This document shows positions 8,781 through 17,809 of a DNA stretch of 53,904 nucleotides, piece after piece; the first letter of the stretch is position 1; each line of letters opens with the position of its first letter. The stretch comes from Pedobacter terrae (GTDB lineage: Bacteria > Bacteroidota > Bacteroidia > Sphingobacteriales > Sphingobacteriaceae), in NCBI RefSeq assembly GCF_900100705.1, contig NZ_FNCH01000030.1, positions 1-53,904 on the forward strand. Direction: 5' to 3'. The position numbers were made by a program, and so were the translations under genes. Under the pieces are notes generated by a model. It had not been told where the DNA came from. It worked only from the letters and a program-made list of their open reading frames with translations, and ran no database searches.

Positions 8781-9806
8781 ATGAAGAAACTTTTAACCGC
8801 TATTTTTACAATGGCAAGCACTACGTGTGCCCTCGCTCAAGAGGTTGCATCATCTCCACTTGAAATTTCAGGATCGGTAGATACCTATTTTAAATATGAT
8901 TTCGCGAAAAATCCTTTAAATGCCAAAACATCTTTTGTAACCGATCACAACTCTGTTTCCCTTGGAATGATTGATATTGCATTGAAGAAAAAAACAGGTA
9001 AGGCCTCATTTGTAGGCGAACTTTCTTTTGGTCCAAGAGGACAATCGCAATCTATACCGGATGCCGCGGCTGGTGGTTCATCCTTTAATATCCAAAACTT
9101 GTACGTTAACTATGATTTTACTGATGAATTTAGTATGACGGCTGGTTATATGGGTACATTTATCGGATATGAAGTAATCTCACCGGTTGGAAACTTCAAC
9201 TACTCTACCTCTTATTTATTCACCAATGGTCCATTCCAAAATGCGGGTATTAAAGCAACCTATAAGTTTTCTGATAAAGTGAGTTTAATGGCGGGTGTAT
9301 TTAATGATTGGAATGTTTATAGTGCAACACGTGGTGTATCTGCAGTGGGCGGGCAGTTAATGGTTGCGCCGGTAGAGGGCTGGACTGCTTACATCAATGC
9401 CTTATCAGGTGCTGGTTTTGGCGGATACGGCACTATTGTAGATTTAACTACTTCATATCAAATTACGGAGAAATTTAAATTGGGTTTGAATGCGGCCAAT
9501 TACGATATTAAGGATAGTTCGGTGCCGGGAAGTTATGCGGGCGCAGCATTGTATCCTCAATATGCAGTGGCTGATGCTGTTACAATAGGTTTAAGGGGCG
9601 AATATTTTAAAGTTAAAGAAGCAGGGGCAGTTCCGGAAACAGCTTTCACTGCAGTTACGCTTACTGCGAACATTAAATCTGGCGGTTTAACTTTTATCCC
9701 GGAAGTTAGGTTAGATCATAATAGCGACAAACCTTTCTTTAACAAAAGCGGAGCAGCTGCACCAAATGGTGGTCAGTTTTCGCTGGCAGCAGTTTACGCT
9801 TTTTAA
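8781..9806 (+). CDS. Outer-membrane beta-barrel porin (OmpL-like/BBP2 type)
   Basis: 341 residues with a signal peptide (cleavage after ALAQ, about residue 20) and then alternating hydrophobic/polar strands typical of a 12-16-strand barrel. It ends in a C-terminal phenylalanine within SLAAVYAF, the insertion signal used by outer-membrane barrels. The pattern Ser-Gly-Ser-Val-Asp-Thr-Tyr-Phe-Lys-Tyr-Asp near the N-terminus fits the 'putative OmpL-like beta-barrel porin-2' family. It probably shares a transcript with amt, so the inferred role is passage of ammonium or a related small solute through the outer membrane. A terminator follows directly. Confidence 0.8.
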   Translation: MKKLLTAIFTMASTTCALAQEVASSPLEISGSVDTYFKYDFAKNPLNAKTSFVTDHNSVSLGMIDIALKKKTGKASFVGELSFGPRGQSQSIPDAAAGGSSFNIQNLYVNYDFTDEFSMTAGYMGTFIGYEVISPVGNFNYSTSYLFTNGPFQNAGIKATYKFSDKVSLMAGVFNDWNVYSATRGVSAVGGQLMVAPVEGWTAYINALSGAGFGGYGTIVDLTTSYQITEKFKLGLNAANYDIKDSSVPGSYAGAALYPQYAVADAVTIGLRGEYFKVKEAGAVPETAFTAVTLTANIKSGGLTFIPEVRLDHNSDKPFFNKSGAAAPNGGQFSLAAVYAF

Positions 9807-9828
9807 GAAAATAAAGTTGAAAAATAGG

Positions 9829-9864
9829 AAGCCGTCCTGGGGTAAAATCAGGATGGCTTTTTTT
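9829..9864 (+). terminator. Rho-independent terminator of the amt-porin operon
   Basis: Stem AAGCCGTCCTG (9829-9839) / CAGGATGGCTT (9849-9859), 11 bp with one G-U pair and a 9-base loop, followed by a T tract. It begins about 20 bases after the porin stop codon. Confidence 0.85.
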
Positions 9865-9900
9865 ATCTTTAACATTTAGTTTATCTTTTAGATCCTATTC

Positions 9901-10479
9901 ATGAAATACATTCTTTTTGGCTTTCTTGCCATTTTTTCAGTTAAATTATCTGCACAGCAAAAACAGTTTTCTAAAGATGATAACGGAAAATTTATCTATT
10001 ATCAGGTGGTAGATTCGCAATTGGTGAGCAAAGATACTTTACTGCAAAGAGCCAGATCTTTTGTTAATGTGGTTTATAAAAAATCAATGAAACCAGAAGG
10101 TAGCACTGACTCTTCCGTTTTAGCTAAAGGAACAATGGTAATCGATAAGACTATTTTGGTTGCCAGCCACCCTAGCGGGGAGGTAAGCTATAATTTTGTT
10201 TTCGAGGCCCGTCAGGGAAAATATAGGTTTTGGTTAACTGATATGTTGTTTATTCCTTATCAGAGAGATCGCTATGGTAATTTTGTACCTGCCACAACAA
10301 TTGGTGTACCTTTAGAGCGTACACCTGGTAAACTCGGTGCTGGTGCATGGAAAGACATTTTAAACAGTACCTACAATAAAGTCGAAAAATTCGGTGATGA
10401 ATTTAAAAAATATTTAGCCACGAATAGGGTAGAGAAAACCAAAAAGAATGCCGAAACCATTTCAACTAAAAAGTGGTAA
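9901..10479 (+). CDS. DUF4468-type exported protein
   Basis: 192 residues with an N-terminal signal peptide (cleavage near LSAQ, residue 19). The body matches the DUF4468 (TBP-like fold) layout common in Bacteroidota: an N-terminal Lys-Asp-x-x-Gly-Lys-Phe-x-Tyr-Tyr-Gln-Val-Val segment, a central Gly-Thr-Met-Val-Ile strand, and an aromatic segment Gly-Lys-Tyr-Arg-Phe-Trp-Leu-Thr-Asp. Function unknown, probably periplasmic. It is convergent with the next gene, with only 6 bases between the stop codons. Confidence 0.75.
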   Translation: MKYILFGFLAIFSVKLSAQQKQFSKDDNGKFIYYQVVDSQLVSKDTLLQRARSFVNVVYKKSMKPEGSTDSSVLAKGTMVIDKTILVASHPSGEVSYNFVFEARQGKYRFWLTDMLFIPYQRDRYGNFVPATTIGVPLERTPGKLGAGAWKDILNSTYNKVEKFGDEFKKYLATNRVEKTKKNAETISTKKW

Positions 10480-10485
10480 GTAAAG

Positions 10486-10953
10486 CTAAAACCTGCCAAA
10501 TAATTCTTCAACCTTTTGATAACGGAATTTAAAAATTTCGTTTATTTTGTTGTTCACCAACATTGCATTTGCAATAGCACCAATTGGTCCCCAGCCAATG
10601 CTATAATGTAAAACATCGCGCATAAATACACCGCCATCTATTTTTTCGAAATGATGTTGATGGTGCCAAAACGCAAAAGGACCAAAGCGCTGTTCATCGA
10701 TAAAATATGCCTTATCCTGAACATGCGTAATCTCTGTTACCCAATTCAATTTAATTCCAAATAAAGGTGAAACTTTATAGGTGATGATTAAACCCGGATA
10801 CATTTTGGTGTTGGCCATATTTGGCGAGGTCACATCAAAAGTCATATCTTTTGGGGTTATTTCGGCCAGGTTCATTGGCGAAGAAAAAAAGTCCCATGCA
10901 GTATCCAGATCGATAGGCAATGTTTGGGTGAATTCTAATCTGTACGTTTTCAA
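10486..10953 (-). CDS. SRPBCC-fold ligand-binding protein
   Basis: 155-residue protein of the START/Bet v1-like (SRPBCC) superfamily, without signal peptide. The N-terminus LEFTQTLPIDLDTAWDFFSSP is the typical first strand plus helix of the fold. A Phe-Trp-His-His-Gln-His-His-Phe segment and the C-terminal long amphipathic helix complete it. Relatives are annotated as cell-division-inhibitor-like or polyketide-cyclase-like proteins, and none of those functions is proven here. It binds an unknown hydrophobic ligand by family analogy. Confidence 0.75.
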   Translation of the reverse strand: MKTYRLEFTQTLPIDLDTAWDFFSSPMNLAEITPKDMTFDVTSPNMANTKMYPGLIITYKVSPLFGIKLNWVTEITHVQDKAYFIDEQRFGPFAFWHHQHHFEKIDGGVFMRDVLHYSIGWGPIGAIANAMLVNNKINEIFKFRYQKVEELFGRF

Positions 10954-11403
10954 TTTGTTATTTTAAAGCACAACAACAAAGATGCGGTTTTGTTGGGGAT
11001 ATTTTAGGTTTAACCGCAAAGTTCGCAGCGTGAAGGCAGAGATCCCAGCGTTGGATGTGCTAATCTATTTTACATTTTCCTCTTTTTTAGCACGAAGGCC
11101 ACAAAGATAAAGAGTAAGTTTTATTCGTCATCAAAAGGTGCGAAGCAATCTTATTACTATGGGATACCAATAAACATTAAAGTATAGCGAAAGCATTAGG
11201 GATTTCTCTGTGTGAAATAAAAAAGAACTGCCCTAAAAACGATCTGTCAACGCATCGATTATCAGCCTAATTCACAGATTTCTCGACTGCGCTGCGCTTC
11301 GCTCGAAATGACGATTATTCGAAAGGATGGCTTAGGCTCGTGACTTCCGACCCCAGACTTCCGGATTAAACCATCATCCTCTTCCATCCCCACATCTTCC
11401 GCC
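10954..11403. other. Intergenic region with REP-like sequence
   Basis: 450 bases without a credible gene. At about 11277-11312 it contains TCTCGACTGCGCTGCGCTTC followed by GCTCGAAATGACG, a GC-rich partly palindromic motif (CGA...TCG arms around CGCTGCGCTTCGC). It resembles interspersed intergenic repeats of Bacteroidota genomes and the elements at 17450-17490 and 18620-18688. The stretch also has remnants of phrases typical of such repeats (AGTTCGCAGCG, CACAAAGATAAAG). No tRNA is visible. Confidence 0.5.
11277..11316. repeat. REP-like intergenic palindrome
   Basis: GC-rich short palindromic sequence (CTCGACTGCGC...GCTTCGCTCGAAATGACG) in an otherwise AT-rich spacer. The ending ATGACG is shared in spirit with TGACA at the other two intergenic elements in this window. 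Genome-wide copy number would confirm it as a REP family. Confidence 0.45.
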
Positions 11404-11877
11404 CTAATGCACCATTTTATCAGCACAGGTAGAGCTGGCAAATGCTTCGGGTTTGGCTTTGAAAATAAAGCCCATGCTTAAAATATAACCCATAGCATCA
11501 TTGAGCGCTTTATTGGATTTAAATGATGGATTAGTATTGATATCGGCATGTACTTCCAATGCTACATCGTAAATATCGAGTAAATCGCAAATGGAATAGG
11601 CAGTTTCAATAGATTTCTGCACTTCCATCAACATTCTTTCTTTGATGCTTACCTGCTGCGTACTTTTTTCCTGGTGGATGTACATAAAACCGCCATGATG
11701 TTCTCTTAAAAGTACAATTACCGTTGCAAAATCAGTTATTGCACCTTTTACCTGCGAATCGGTACCGATGCAGACCTTAAGTTTAAAGCCTTTTTCGCTT
11801 TCTCTGATAATTGCATTTTCTATTTCTTCAAGGATTGAAGACTGAATAATTTCGCCACTAAATTTTTTCCACGTCAT
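11404..11877 (-). CDS. YkuK/DUF458 family RNase H-like protein
   Basis: 157 residues, cytosolic. The pattern KVCIGTDSQVKG (about 34-45) followed by ATVIVLLREHHGG matches the DUF458/YkuK family, which adopts an RNase H-like fold. The Asp in GTDSQ and acidic residues in EVHADIN (about 110) could be metal ligands. The family has no established activity that I know of. It is followed on its downstream side by the REP-like spacer, and no operon partner is seen. Confidence 0.75.
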   Translation of the reverse strand: MTWKKFSGEIIQSSILEEIENAIIRESEKGFKLKVCIGTDSQVKGAITDFATVIVLLREHHGGFMYIHQEKSTQQVSIKERMLMEVQKSIETAYSICDLLDIYDVALEVHADINTNPSFKSNKALNDAMGYILSMGFIFKAKPEAFASSTCADKMVH

Positions 11878-12088
11878 ACACTGTGTTTTTTGAGGTTAAC
11901 GAATGGTAATCAGGTTTTTATAAAAATAAGCGCTAAAAATTAAATAAATGTTAAGTCATGATTGTTTATTTGCTAACAAAGTTAGTTATCAACAAGTTAG
12001 TCAAAATAATTTAGATGAAATCGAATTAGGTGAAACAAATCATTATTCGGTCCGTTAATATTTATACATTCATTAAAATTTGTTAATT

Positions 12089-12307
12089 ATGAGAGCAGAA
12101 TTAATTCAAGAGCTCCAGTTATTACAAAATAGCAGAGCGAATAAAATTGTAGATGAACTAACTGACAGAATCTTATCTTCAGTTGATGCCGTTAACGAAA
12201 AGGTATTATCTTCTATGTCTAAACGTGGTAAGATGTTAATGTTGCTGGATAAAAGGCTCAATTTTTCTACGCTCCGTAAACTGCGGAGAAAATTTTTCAA
12301 GGCCTAA
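12089..12307 (+). CDS. Small charged hypothetical protein
   Basis: 72 residues starting at ATG 12089. A TTG three codons upstream is possible but less likely. The protein is helical and basic at its end (Arg-Lys-Leu-Arg-Arg-Lys-Phe-Phe-Lys), with no signal peptide and no domain I recognise. The position, 50 bases before the helicase gene and on the same strand, suggests co-transcription and possibly an RNA-binding or helicase-associated role, but that is inference from context only. Confidence 0.5.
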   Translation: MRAELIQELQLLQNSRANKIVDELTDRILSSVDAVNEKVLSSMSKRGKMLMLLDKRLNFSTLRKLRRKFFKA

Positions 12308-12357
12308 CAAAGGGTGTCGTTTTTGCCCTGAAGAGAAATGATTACCTTTATGGCGGA

Positions 12358-13662
12358 ATGATAGAAAATGCCTTAAAAAAATTAAACATTTCTGCACTGA
12401 ACGAAATGCAGGAGTCTTCTGTAAAAGCAGCCAAGACCGGTAAAGATGTCATATTAATAGCGCCAACGGGTTCAGGGAAAACGTTGGCCTTTTTGTTGCC
12501 ATTACTATCCAATTTAAAGAGCGGGGTGAATGGCGTGCAAGCTTTGGTTTTAGTCCCATCAAGAGAACTTGCCTTGCAAATTGAGCAGGTTTTTAAGCAA
12601 ATGGGCACTTCATTCAAAGTAAATTGCTGTTACGGTGGGCATGCGGTAAGGATAGAAAAAAATAACCTTGCACATCCACCAGCCATCCTGATCGGAACAC
12701 CCGGTAGAATTGCTTATCATTTAGAGCATCAAAACTTTGATGAATCTTTTATCGAAACCTTAGTTTTAGATGAATTTGATAAAGCACTCGAGTTTGGTTT
12801 TGAAAGTGATATGTCGTACATTATTGGCAAATTGCTATCACTAAAACAGCGCATACTTACTTCTGCTACTAAAATGGAAGAAATTCCGGCTTTTGTAAAG
12901 TTAGATGCCCCCATTGAAGTTGATTTTTCAAAAAATATCGAAGTAAAACCAGATTTAAAACTCAAAAAAATAACAGCACCTGCAGCTGATAAGTTAGATT
13001 ACCTGTTCAGGTTACTCAGTAAAATAGGCAATAAAAATACATTGGTTTTCTGCAACCATAGAGAAACGGTAGATCGGATTAGTGATTTGCTTTTCGAAAA
13101 TGGTTTAGGTCACGATGTTTTTCATGGTGGAATGGAGCAGTTCGATCGCGAAAAGGCGTTACTAAAATTTAGAAATGGGAGCCATCGGATTTTAATTACA
13201 ACAGATCTGGCTGCCAGGGGACTTGATATACCCGAAGTGGAGCATATTGTACATTATCAATTGCCCTATACCGAAGACGCCTATGTTCACCGGAATGGCC
13301 GCACTGCACGTATGCATGCAAAAGGAACAGCATATGCCATTTTAACCACAGAAGAAAACTACAAATATCTGCCCGATGATATTGAGGAAGAAGTTTTAGA
13401 AGACCGGTATGCCTTACCCGAGGCGAGCGATTGGGTAACCTTATACCTGGCGCATGGTAAGAAAGATAAAATTAATAAAATTGACATTGTTGGTTTGTTT
13501 TTACAAAAAGGGGATTTAACGAAGGATGATTTAGGATTGATAGAAGTTAAAGATTCAACCAGCTATATAGCAGTAAAAAGAAACAAGATAACCCAATTGT
13601 TAAAAAAACTAAATGGTGAGAAAATTAAAGGAAAGAAACTTAAATTAGAAGTGGCCAGTTAG
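12358..13662 (+). CDS. DEAD-box-type ATP-dependent RNA helicase with DEFD motif and DbpA-like C-terminal domain
   Basis: 434-residue cytosolic RNA helicase. Motif I is APTGSGKT (35-42), Ia PSRELALQ (67-74), Ib GTPGR (113-117), motif II DEFD (138-141) in place of DEAD, III SAT (169-171), V ARGLD (286-290) and VI HRNGRTAR (311-318). The last ~65 residues (Val-Gly-Leu-Phe-Leu-Gln-Lys-Gly-Asp onward) look like the DbpA/CsdA RNA-binding domain, which in DbpA recognises a 23S rRNA hairpin. A role in ribosome assembly is therefore plausible. The usual upstream aromatic/Q motif is short because the protein starts only about 18 residues before the Q. The ATG at 12358 is preceded by an AT-rich leader. 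Confidence 0.9.
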   Translation: MIENALKKLNISALNEMQESSVKAAKTGKDVILIAPTGSGKTLAFLLPLLSNLKSGVNGVQALVLVPSRELALQIEQVFKQMGTSFKVNCCYGGHAVRIEKNNLAHPPAILIGTPGRIAYHLEHQNFDESFIETLVLDEFDKALEFGFESDMSYIIGKLLSLKQRILTSATKMEEIPAFVKLDAPIEVDFSKNIEVKPDLKLKKITAPAADKLDYLFRLLSKIGNKNTLVFCNHRETVDRISDLLFENGLGHDVFHGGMEQFDREKALLKFRNGSHRILITTDLAARGLDIPEVEHIVHYQLPYTEDAYVHRNGRTARMHAKGTAYAILTTEENYKYLPDDIEEEVLEDRYALPEASDWVTLYLAHGKKDKINKIDIVGLFLQKGDLTKDDLGLIEVKDSTSYIAVKRNKITQLLKKLNGEKIKGKKLKLEVAS

Positions 13663-13755
13663 AAGATGAGTCCGGAGTCTGAATAGCTAAATCAAAAATT
13701 TTCAGCATTTTACAACATTAAAACATTCCACCATTATAATCCTTACAATTAGCAA

Positions 13756-13989
13756 ATGAGTAATAACGATATATTAAAGAAACTTAGAGTAGCCCTATCC
13801 CTTAAAACAGAAGATATTATAACCATTTGCGACCTTGTCGGATTTAAGGTAACCAAGGCAGAGCTTGGCGATATTTTTAGAAATGAAGACCATGAGAATT
13901 TTAAACTTTGCGGCGATCAGATTCTGCGTAATTTTTTAAATGGTCTTGTCATTTACAAAAGGGGTCCGAGGGATGAGAAAAAGCAATAA
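13756..13989 (+). CDS. DUF1456 (YehS-like) protein, single-repeat form
   Basis: 77 residues beginning NNDILKKLRVALSLKTEDI, which is the start of the DUF1456 repeat. The E. coli relative YehS has two such repeats in about 150 residues. Here there is one repeat plus a short basic tail (KRGPRDEKKQ). Function unknown, cytosolic. Its last 17 bases overlap the start of the next gene, so the two may be translationally coupled. Confidence 0.7.
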   Translation: MSNNDILKKLRVALSLKTEDIITICDLVGFKVTKAELGDIFRNEDHENFKLCGDQILRNFLNGLVIYKRGPRDEKKQ

Positions 13990-16663
13990 TTTATGCTTTT
14001 TATTATTTTTTATACTGATCATATTTTCCTTTAACGCTCTCGCACAGTCTTCGTCTAAAATAAGTGGTCATGTAATCGATTCTTTGAAGAAACCTATTGA
14101 AGGTGCAAGCATCCGATTGATCAACGGCCACGATACCCTCCGAACTAACGCTGATGCGAAGGGAAACTTTGCATTCTTAAAAGTAACCCGAAATAAGTTT
14201 TATATTACCATTACTGCATTGGGCTACAAGCCTTTTACTACTATTTACGAAATTGAATCTTCGAAAAAAAATATTGTTTTAGATCCTGTTGTGCTCCAGA
14301 TCGAAACCATCCGCCTGGAGGACGTGCAGGTTAAAGTAAAAGTAGATCCCATTAAAATCAAAAAAGATACCATCGAATATAATGCAGGCGCTTATACGGT
14401 GAGGGAAAACGATAAAGTGGAAGACCTGCTAAGGCAACTGCAAGGGATTGAGATTGATGAAAAAGGTGCTGTTACTGCTATGGGGAAAAAAATGACCAAG
14501 CTGCGGGTAAATGGTGAAGATTTTTTCACTAACAATGTAGAGGATTATATTAGACAGTTGCCTGCAGATATTATTGCCAAAATACAGGTTATTGAAGATT
14601 ATGGTGACGAAGCCAATTTTACAGGTATCAAAACGGGTACACCACAAAAAATGTTAAACCTGGTCATGAAGCCGGGGAAGGATAAAGGCATTTTTGGCGG
14701 AGTAAACGTGAATACTGCTACCAATAACGCACATAGTTTAGCAGGTAAGGGAAACATTTGGAAGAAAACAAAACAGATTGGTTTTGGAGGTCGTTATGGG
14801 ATAACCAATAATGAGTTTACCAAATCGAATAATGGCGCCTTAAGTGGTAATATTAGAGATAAGATTTCAAAAGAATTTACGGTTAATGGTAGTTATGATT
14901 TCAGTGAGGGAACCAATAAATCTATCCAGAGCAACTACCTTGAAACATTTAATCCGCAAGGCACCATCTACGATTTACGGGAAAGTATCAATAATTCCAA
15001 TTCGTTAACCAATAACATCAACCTTGGCTTAAACGGTTCCACAAAGAAAAATTATTTTAATGTTATGCTTGCGGGCGCACTGGCCGATACCCGTAATGAT
15101 GCTTTTTCTACTTCAAATAAAACCGGAATCATCAGGCAAGACCTGAGTTCTAATTTAGGCTCGAGGAATAGCAATCCCAATCTTAATGGAAGCATCAACT
15201 GGTCGCGACGGTTATCCAATAATAAACGTTCATTATCTATGGGCTTCAGCTTTGGTAACAGTGGCGGAAATACCAATAGCAGCATTAACGATATGATCCG
15301 TTACTATAACGAGACTACCAATATATTGCTTAAAGATTCAATTTTGAATCGATTGGTAGATAACAATACCTTAAGTTCTAATTTTGGTGGCAATATTCAG
15401 TTTTCGAACTCCCTAAAAAAATCGAAAGATAGTACCGGATATAATTTTATCAATGTATCATATCGCTTTATGGTAAGCCGAAGCCGCAATCTGCAAACTA
15501 CTAAGGTTAACAGTCCGCTTGGGAACAGTTTTGTAGTTGATTCACTCGGGCAGGATTATGTTTCGAATTTTATCAACCAGAACATCAGTATCGGTTATAA
15601 TGCCAACAAAAACCAGCTTAGTTATAATTTTGGGGTTAATTTTTCTCCAAGCATCATTATTGGTCAATACCGCAATACCGGGCAGAAACTTAAAAACTAT
15701 CAGTTAAATTTTTCGCCATCGGCTAATTTAAGCTATCAGATGAAGGAAAATGAAAGTTTTAGCTTTGACTATAGTGGCGCTACCAATTCGCCCGATTTTA
15801 ATAAATTACAGCCCATTAGGAACAACAATGATGTGCAAAACCTCATTATCGGTAATCCAGATCTTAAAACAACAGCGAGCCATACGGCTGATTTTAGCTA
15901 TAATAAATTTGGGATCAAATCGGGTTTGAGTATTATGGCAGGCTTATCAGGTACCTTTGCGATCAACAGTGTGGTCAGCAATACGGTATTTCTCAGGGAC
16001 ACACTAAATAGTTTAAAACAGCAAACCACATTCGAAAATGTGAACGGTATTTATAATATTGGTGCAAATTACTCCGCAAATAAAAGAATGCTGGACAATA
16101 AGTTTTCCCTATCCATAAACGGAAATATTGCTTATAGCCACAATGTTTTTTATACCGATAATGTACTAAACCGAAGTAGAGGAATTAACGTTTCTAATGG
16201 TTTTAAATTTAACCTCAACCAGAAAAAATACGCTTTTAATACCAGTGCATCGTATAGTTTCAGTTCCAATACTTATTCGGTAATGAACCAGAATATCAAA
16301 AATGTGCAGGTGGTGGCCCTGAGCGGAAGTGCAAGTTGGATTCCTAATAAACACTTCAGGGTAAATGCTTCAGCCTCTAAAAGCTTAAATTTCGGATATA
16401 GCTTATATGCCGGGAATCCTTTGTTGGTAAATGTGGGAATGAATACATCTTTTCTGAAAGGAAACAGGTTGCTTTTCTCTGTCCAGGCGAACGATTTGTT
16501 TAATCAGGGTGCATTATTTAGCACCAGTATTACCAATAATTCCATCTCAGAGAACAGAACGAGGTTTATCAGTCGTTTTATACAAGCAACATTAAGTTAT
16601 AACCTCAGCCAGTTTGGTGGTAAAAACAGCAAGTTAAATAGTAACATTAATGTTGATGAATAA
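13973..16663 (+). CDS. TonB-linked outer-membrane receptor-like protein
   Basis: 896 residues from the ATG at 13973. That start is preferred to the one at 13940 because it opens directly with a signal peptide (MRKSNN..., cleavage after ALAQ). Domains: a carboxypeptidase-D-like regulatory beta-sandwich (about residues 25-105), a plug-like region containing KLRVNGEDFFTNN (about 175-187), then a long Asn/Ser-rich beta-barrel. It belongs to the Bacteroidota 'outer membrane beta-barrel / TonB-dependent receptor' group that lacks a SusD partner. The substrate is unknown. It overlaps the DUF1456 gene by 17 bases and is followed by an SGNH hydrolase gene on the same strand. Confidence 0.85.
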   Translation: MRKSNNLCFLLFFILIIFSFNALAQSSSKISGHVIDSLKKPIEGASIRLINGHDTLRTNADAKGNFAFLKVTRNKFYITITALGYKPFTTIYEIESSKKNIVLDPVVLQIETIRLEDVQVKVKVDPIKIKKDTIEYNAGAYTVRENDKVEDLLRQLQGIEIDEKGAVTAMGKKMTKLRVNGEDFFTNNVEDYIRQLPADIIAKIQVIEDYGDEANFTGIKTGTPQKMLNLVMKPGKDKGIFGGVNVNTATNNAHSLAGKGNIWKKTKQIGFGGRYGITNNEFTKSNNGALSGNIRDKISKEFTVNGSYDFSEGTNKSIQSNYLETFNPQGTIYDLRESINNSNSLTNNINLGLNGSTKKNYFNVMLAGALADTRNDAFSTSNKTGIIRQDLSSNLGSRNSNPNLNGSINWSRRLSNNKRSLSMGFSFGNSGGNTNSSINDMIRYYNETTNILLKDSILNRLVDNNTLSSNFGGNIQFSNSLKKSKDSTGYNFINVSYRFMVSRSRNLQTTKVNSPLGNSFVVDSLGQDYVSNFINQNISIGYNANKNQLSYNFGVNFSPSIIIGQYRNTGQKLKNYQLNFSPSANLSYQMKENESFSFDYSGATNSPDFNKLQPIRNNNDVQNLIIGNPDLKTTASHTADFSYNKFGIKSGLSIMAGLSGTFAINSVVSNTVFLRDTLNSLKQQTTFENVNGIYNIGANYSANKRMLDNKFSLSINGNIAYSHNVFYTDNVLNRSRGINVSNGFKFNLNQKKYAFNTSASYSFSSNTYSVMNQNIKNVQVVALSGSASWIPNKHFRVNASASKSLNFGYSLYAGNPLLVNVGMNTSFLKGNRLLFSVQANDLFNQGALFSTSITNNSISENRTRFISRFIQATLSYNLSQFGGKNSKLNSNINVDE

Positions 16664-16709
16664 ATATTTATACCCAGATTATTTAGTTTAGTGTTTAGTT
16701 ATTTACTTT

Positions 16710-17444
16710 ATGAATAAAATCCTGCTTTTTATTTTATTGCTTTCTGGCGGTGCTGTATTCGCACAAGATCAGAAAGCAGACTCATTAAATACCAAGCCTG
16801 AAAAAGAAAATTTCAGCGACGATTGGGCTGCGCTAACGAAGTATCAGAAGGAAAATGAACTTCTGCCACCGCCAGCCAAAAAAGAAAAAAGGGTAGTGTT
16901 TTTGGGGAGTTCTATTTTCGAATTCTGGAAACAGAAAGATCCTGAATATTTTAGCCGGAATAATTATGTGGATAGGGGAATAAGCGGACAGATTTCGCCA
17001 CAGCTGCTTATCCGTTTTCGACAGGATGTGATTAACCTAAAGCCAAAAATAGTGATTATTTTGGCGGGTAGTAATGACATTGCAGGCAATACGGGCCATG
17101 TTAGCCTAGATAAGATTATGGATAACATTAAATCTATGGCAGAACTGGCGAGGTTACACCGTATTAAAGTTATCATTTGTAAATATCTGCCAGTTTACGA
17201 ATATCCATGGAATAAGCGCATTAAAGCAGCAGATAGCATTGTTAATTTAAATGAAAAGATTGAGACTTACGCCAAAGCGCAGAATTATACCATTTTGGAT
17301 TATTGGACGCCTTTGGTAGATGAAAAAAAGGGGCAGCGTGCCGAACTGACTGTTGATGGTGTTCATCCTAACCTGGCTGGGTATAAAATAATGGAAGAGG
17401 TGACGGATGCTGCAGTCAAAAAAGCCTTGAAAAATAGGCACTAA
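16710..17444 (+). CDS. Secreted SGNH/GDSL-type hydrolase
   Basis: 244 residues with a signal peptide (cleavage after VFAQ, about residue 19). SGNH blocks: FLGSSI with nucleophile S68 (GDS is replaced by GSS), the block-II Gly at 93, GSND (120-123) with N122, and DGVHPN with D216 and H219. This is the rhamnogalacturonan-acetylesterase/PAF-acetylhydrolase-like branch, so it probably removes acyl or acetyl esters from glycans or lipids in the periplasm. It lies 46 bases after the TonB-linked receptor and could act on what that receptor takes up. Confidence 0.88.
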   Translation: MNKILLFILLLSGGAVFAQDQKADSLNTKPEKENFSDDWAALTKYQKENELLPPPAKKEKRVVFLGSSIFEFWKQKDPEYFSRNNYVDRGISGQISPQLLIRFRQDVINLKPKIVIILAGSNDIAGNTGHVSLDKIMDNIKSMAELARLHRIKVIICKYLPVYEYPWNKRIKAADSIVNLNEKIETYAKAQNYTILDYWTPLVDEKKGQRAELTVDGVHPNLAGYKIMEEVTDAAVKKALKNRH

Positions 17445-17715
17445 ACCGGTAAATCCCCTTCGGCTCCGCTCTGGGTGACAACCGTATGGGGTTTTTCATT
17501 ACTTCTGTAAATCTATGACCGGAAAGTTCATTGGCCATTAGTGCATCTGTTAGCATAATGCAGAAAATTAGACACTGTAAATCAAAACCACCTTTCCTCT
17601 GCTGTCAATTCTGAACACAGTGAATAATCTTTAATAAATTGAGAACTAATAAAAATAAGATCCCTCATTCCCATTCATAATCATAAATAATTTGTTTATT
17701 AATTTTCAGTAATAT

Positions 17716-17746
17716 TTGAAAGTTTAATAAATTTAATTTACTTTTA
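17716..17746 (+). promoter_or_regulatory. Bacteroidota-type promoter
   Basis: -33 element TTG at 17716-17718, a 20-base spacer, and -7 element TACTTTTA at 17739-17746 (consensus TAnnTTTG, last base different). The predicted transcription start is near 17753. It faces the pair of small membrane-protein genes, about 100 bases before the first start codon. Confidence 0.55.
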
Positions 17747-17784
17747 CATCGTGAGAGAGAAATAGTGTATAAACATTTTAAAGA

Positions 17785-17809
17785 ATGCCTCCGAGAGGCG
17801 TATTTTTTT
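17785..17809 (+). terminator. Hairpin plus T tract between promoter and gene (attenuator or sRNA end)
   Basis: Stem ATGCCTC (17785-17791) / GAGGCGT (17795-17801), loop CGA, followed by ATTTTTTTA. It is shaped like an intrinsic terminator yet sits about 50 bases before a gene and only about 55 bases after the predicted transcription start. It could therefore terminate a short RNA or attenuate the downstream genes. Confidence 0.5.

Noticed and set aside
11000..11400. tRNA or other structured RNA in the spacer
   Set aside because: A GTTCG-like string occurs, but no cloverleaf arms can be paired around it. The sequence resembles interspersed repeat remnants.
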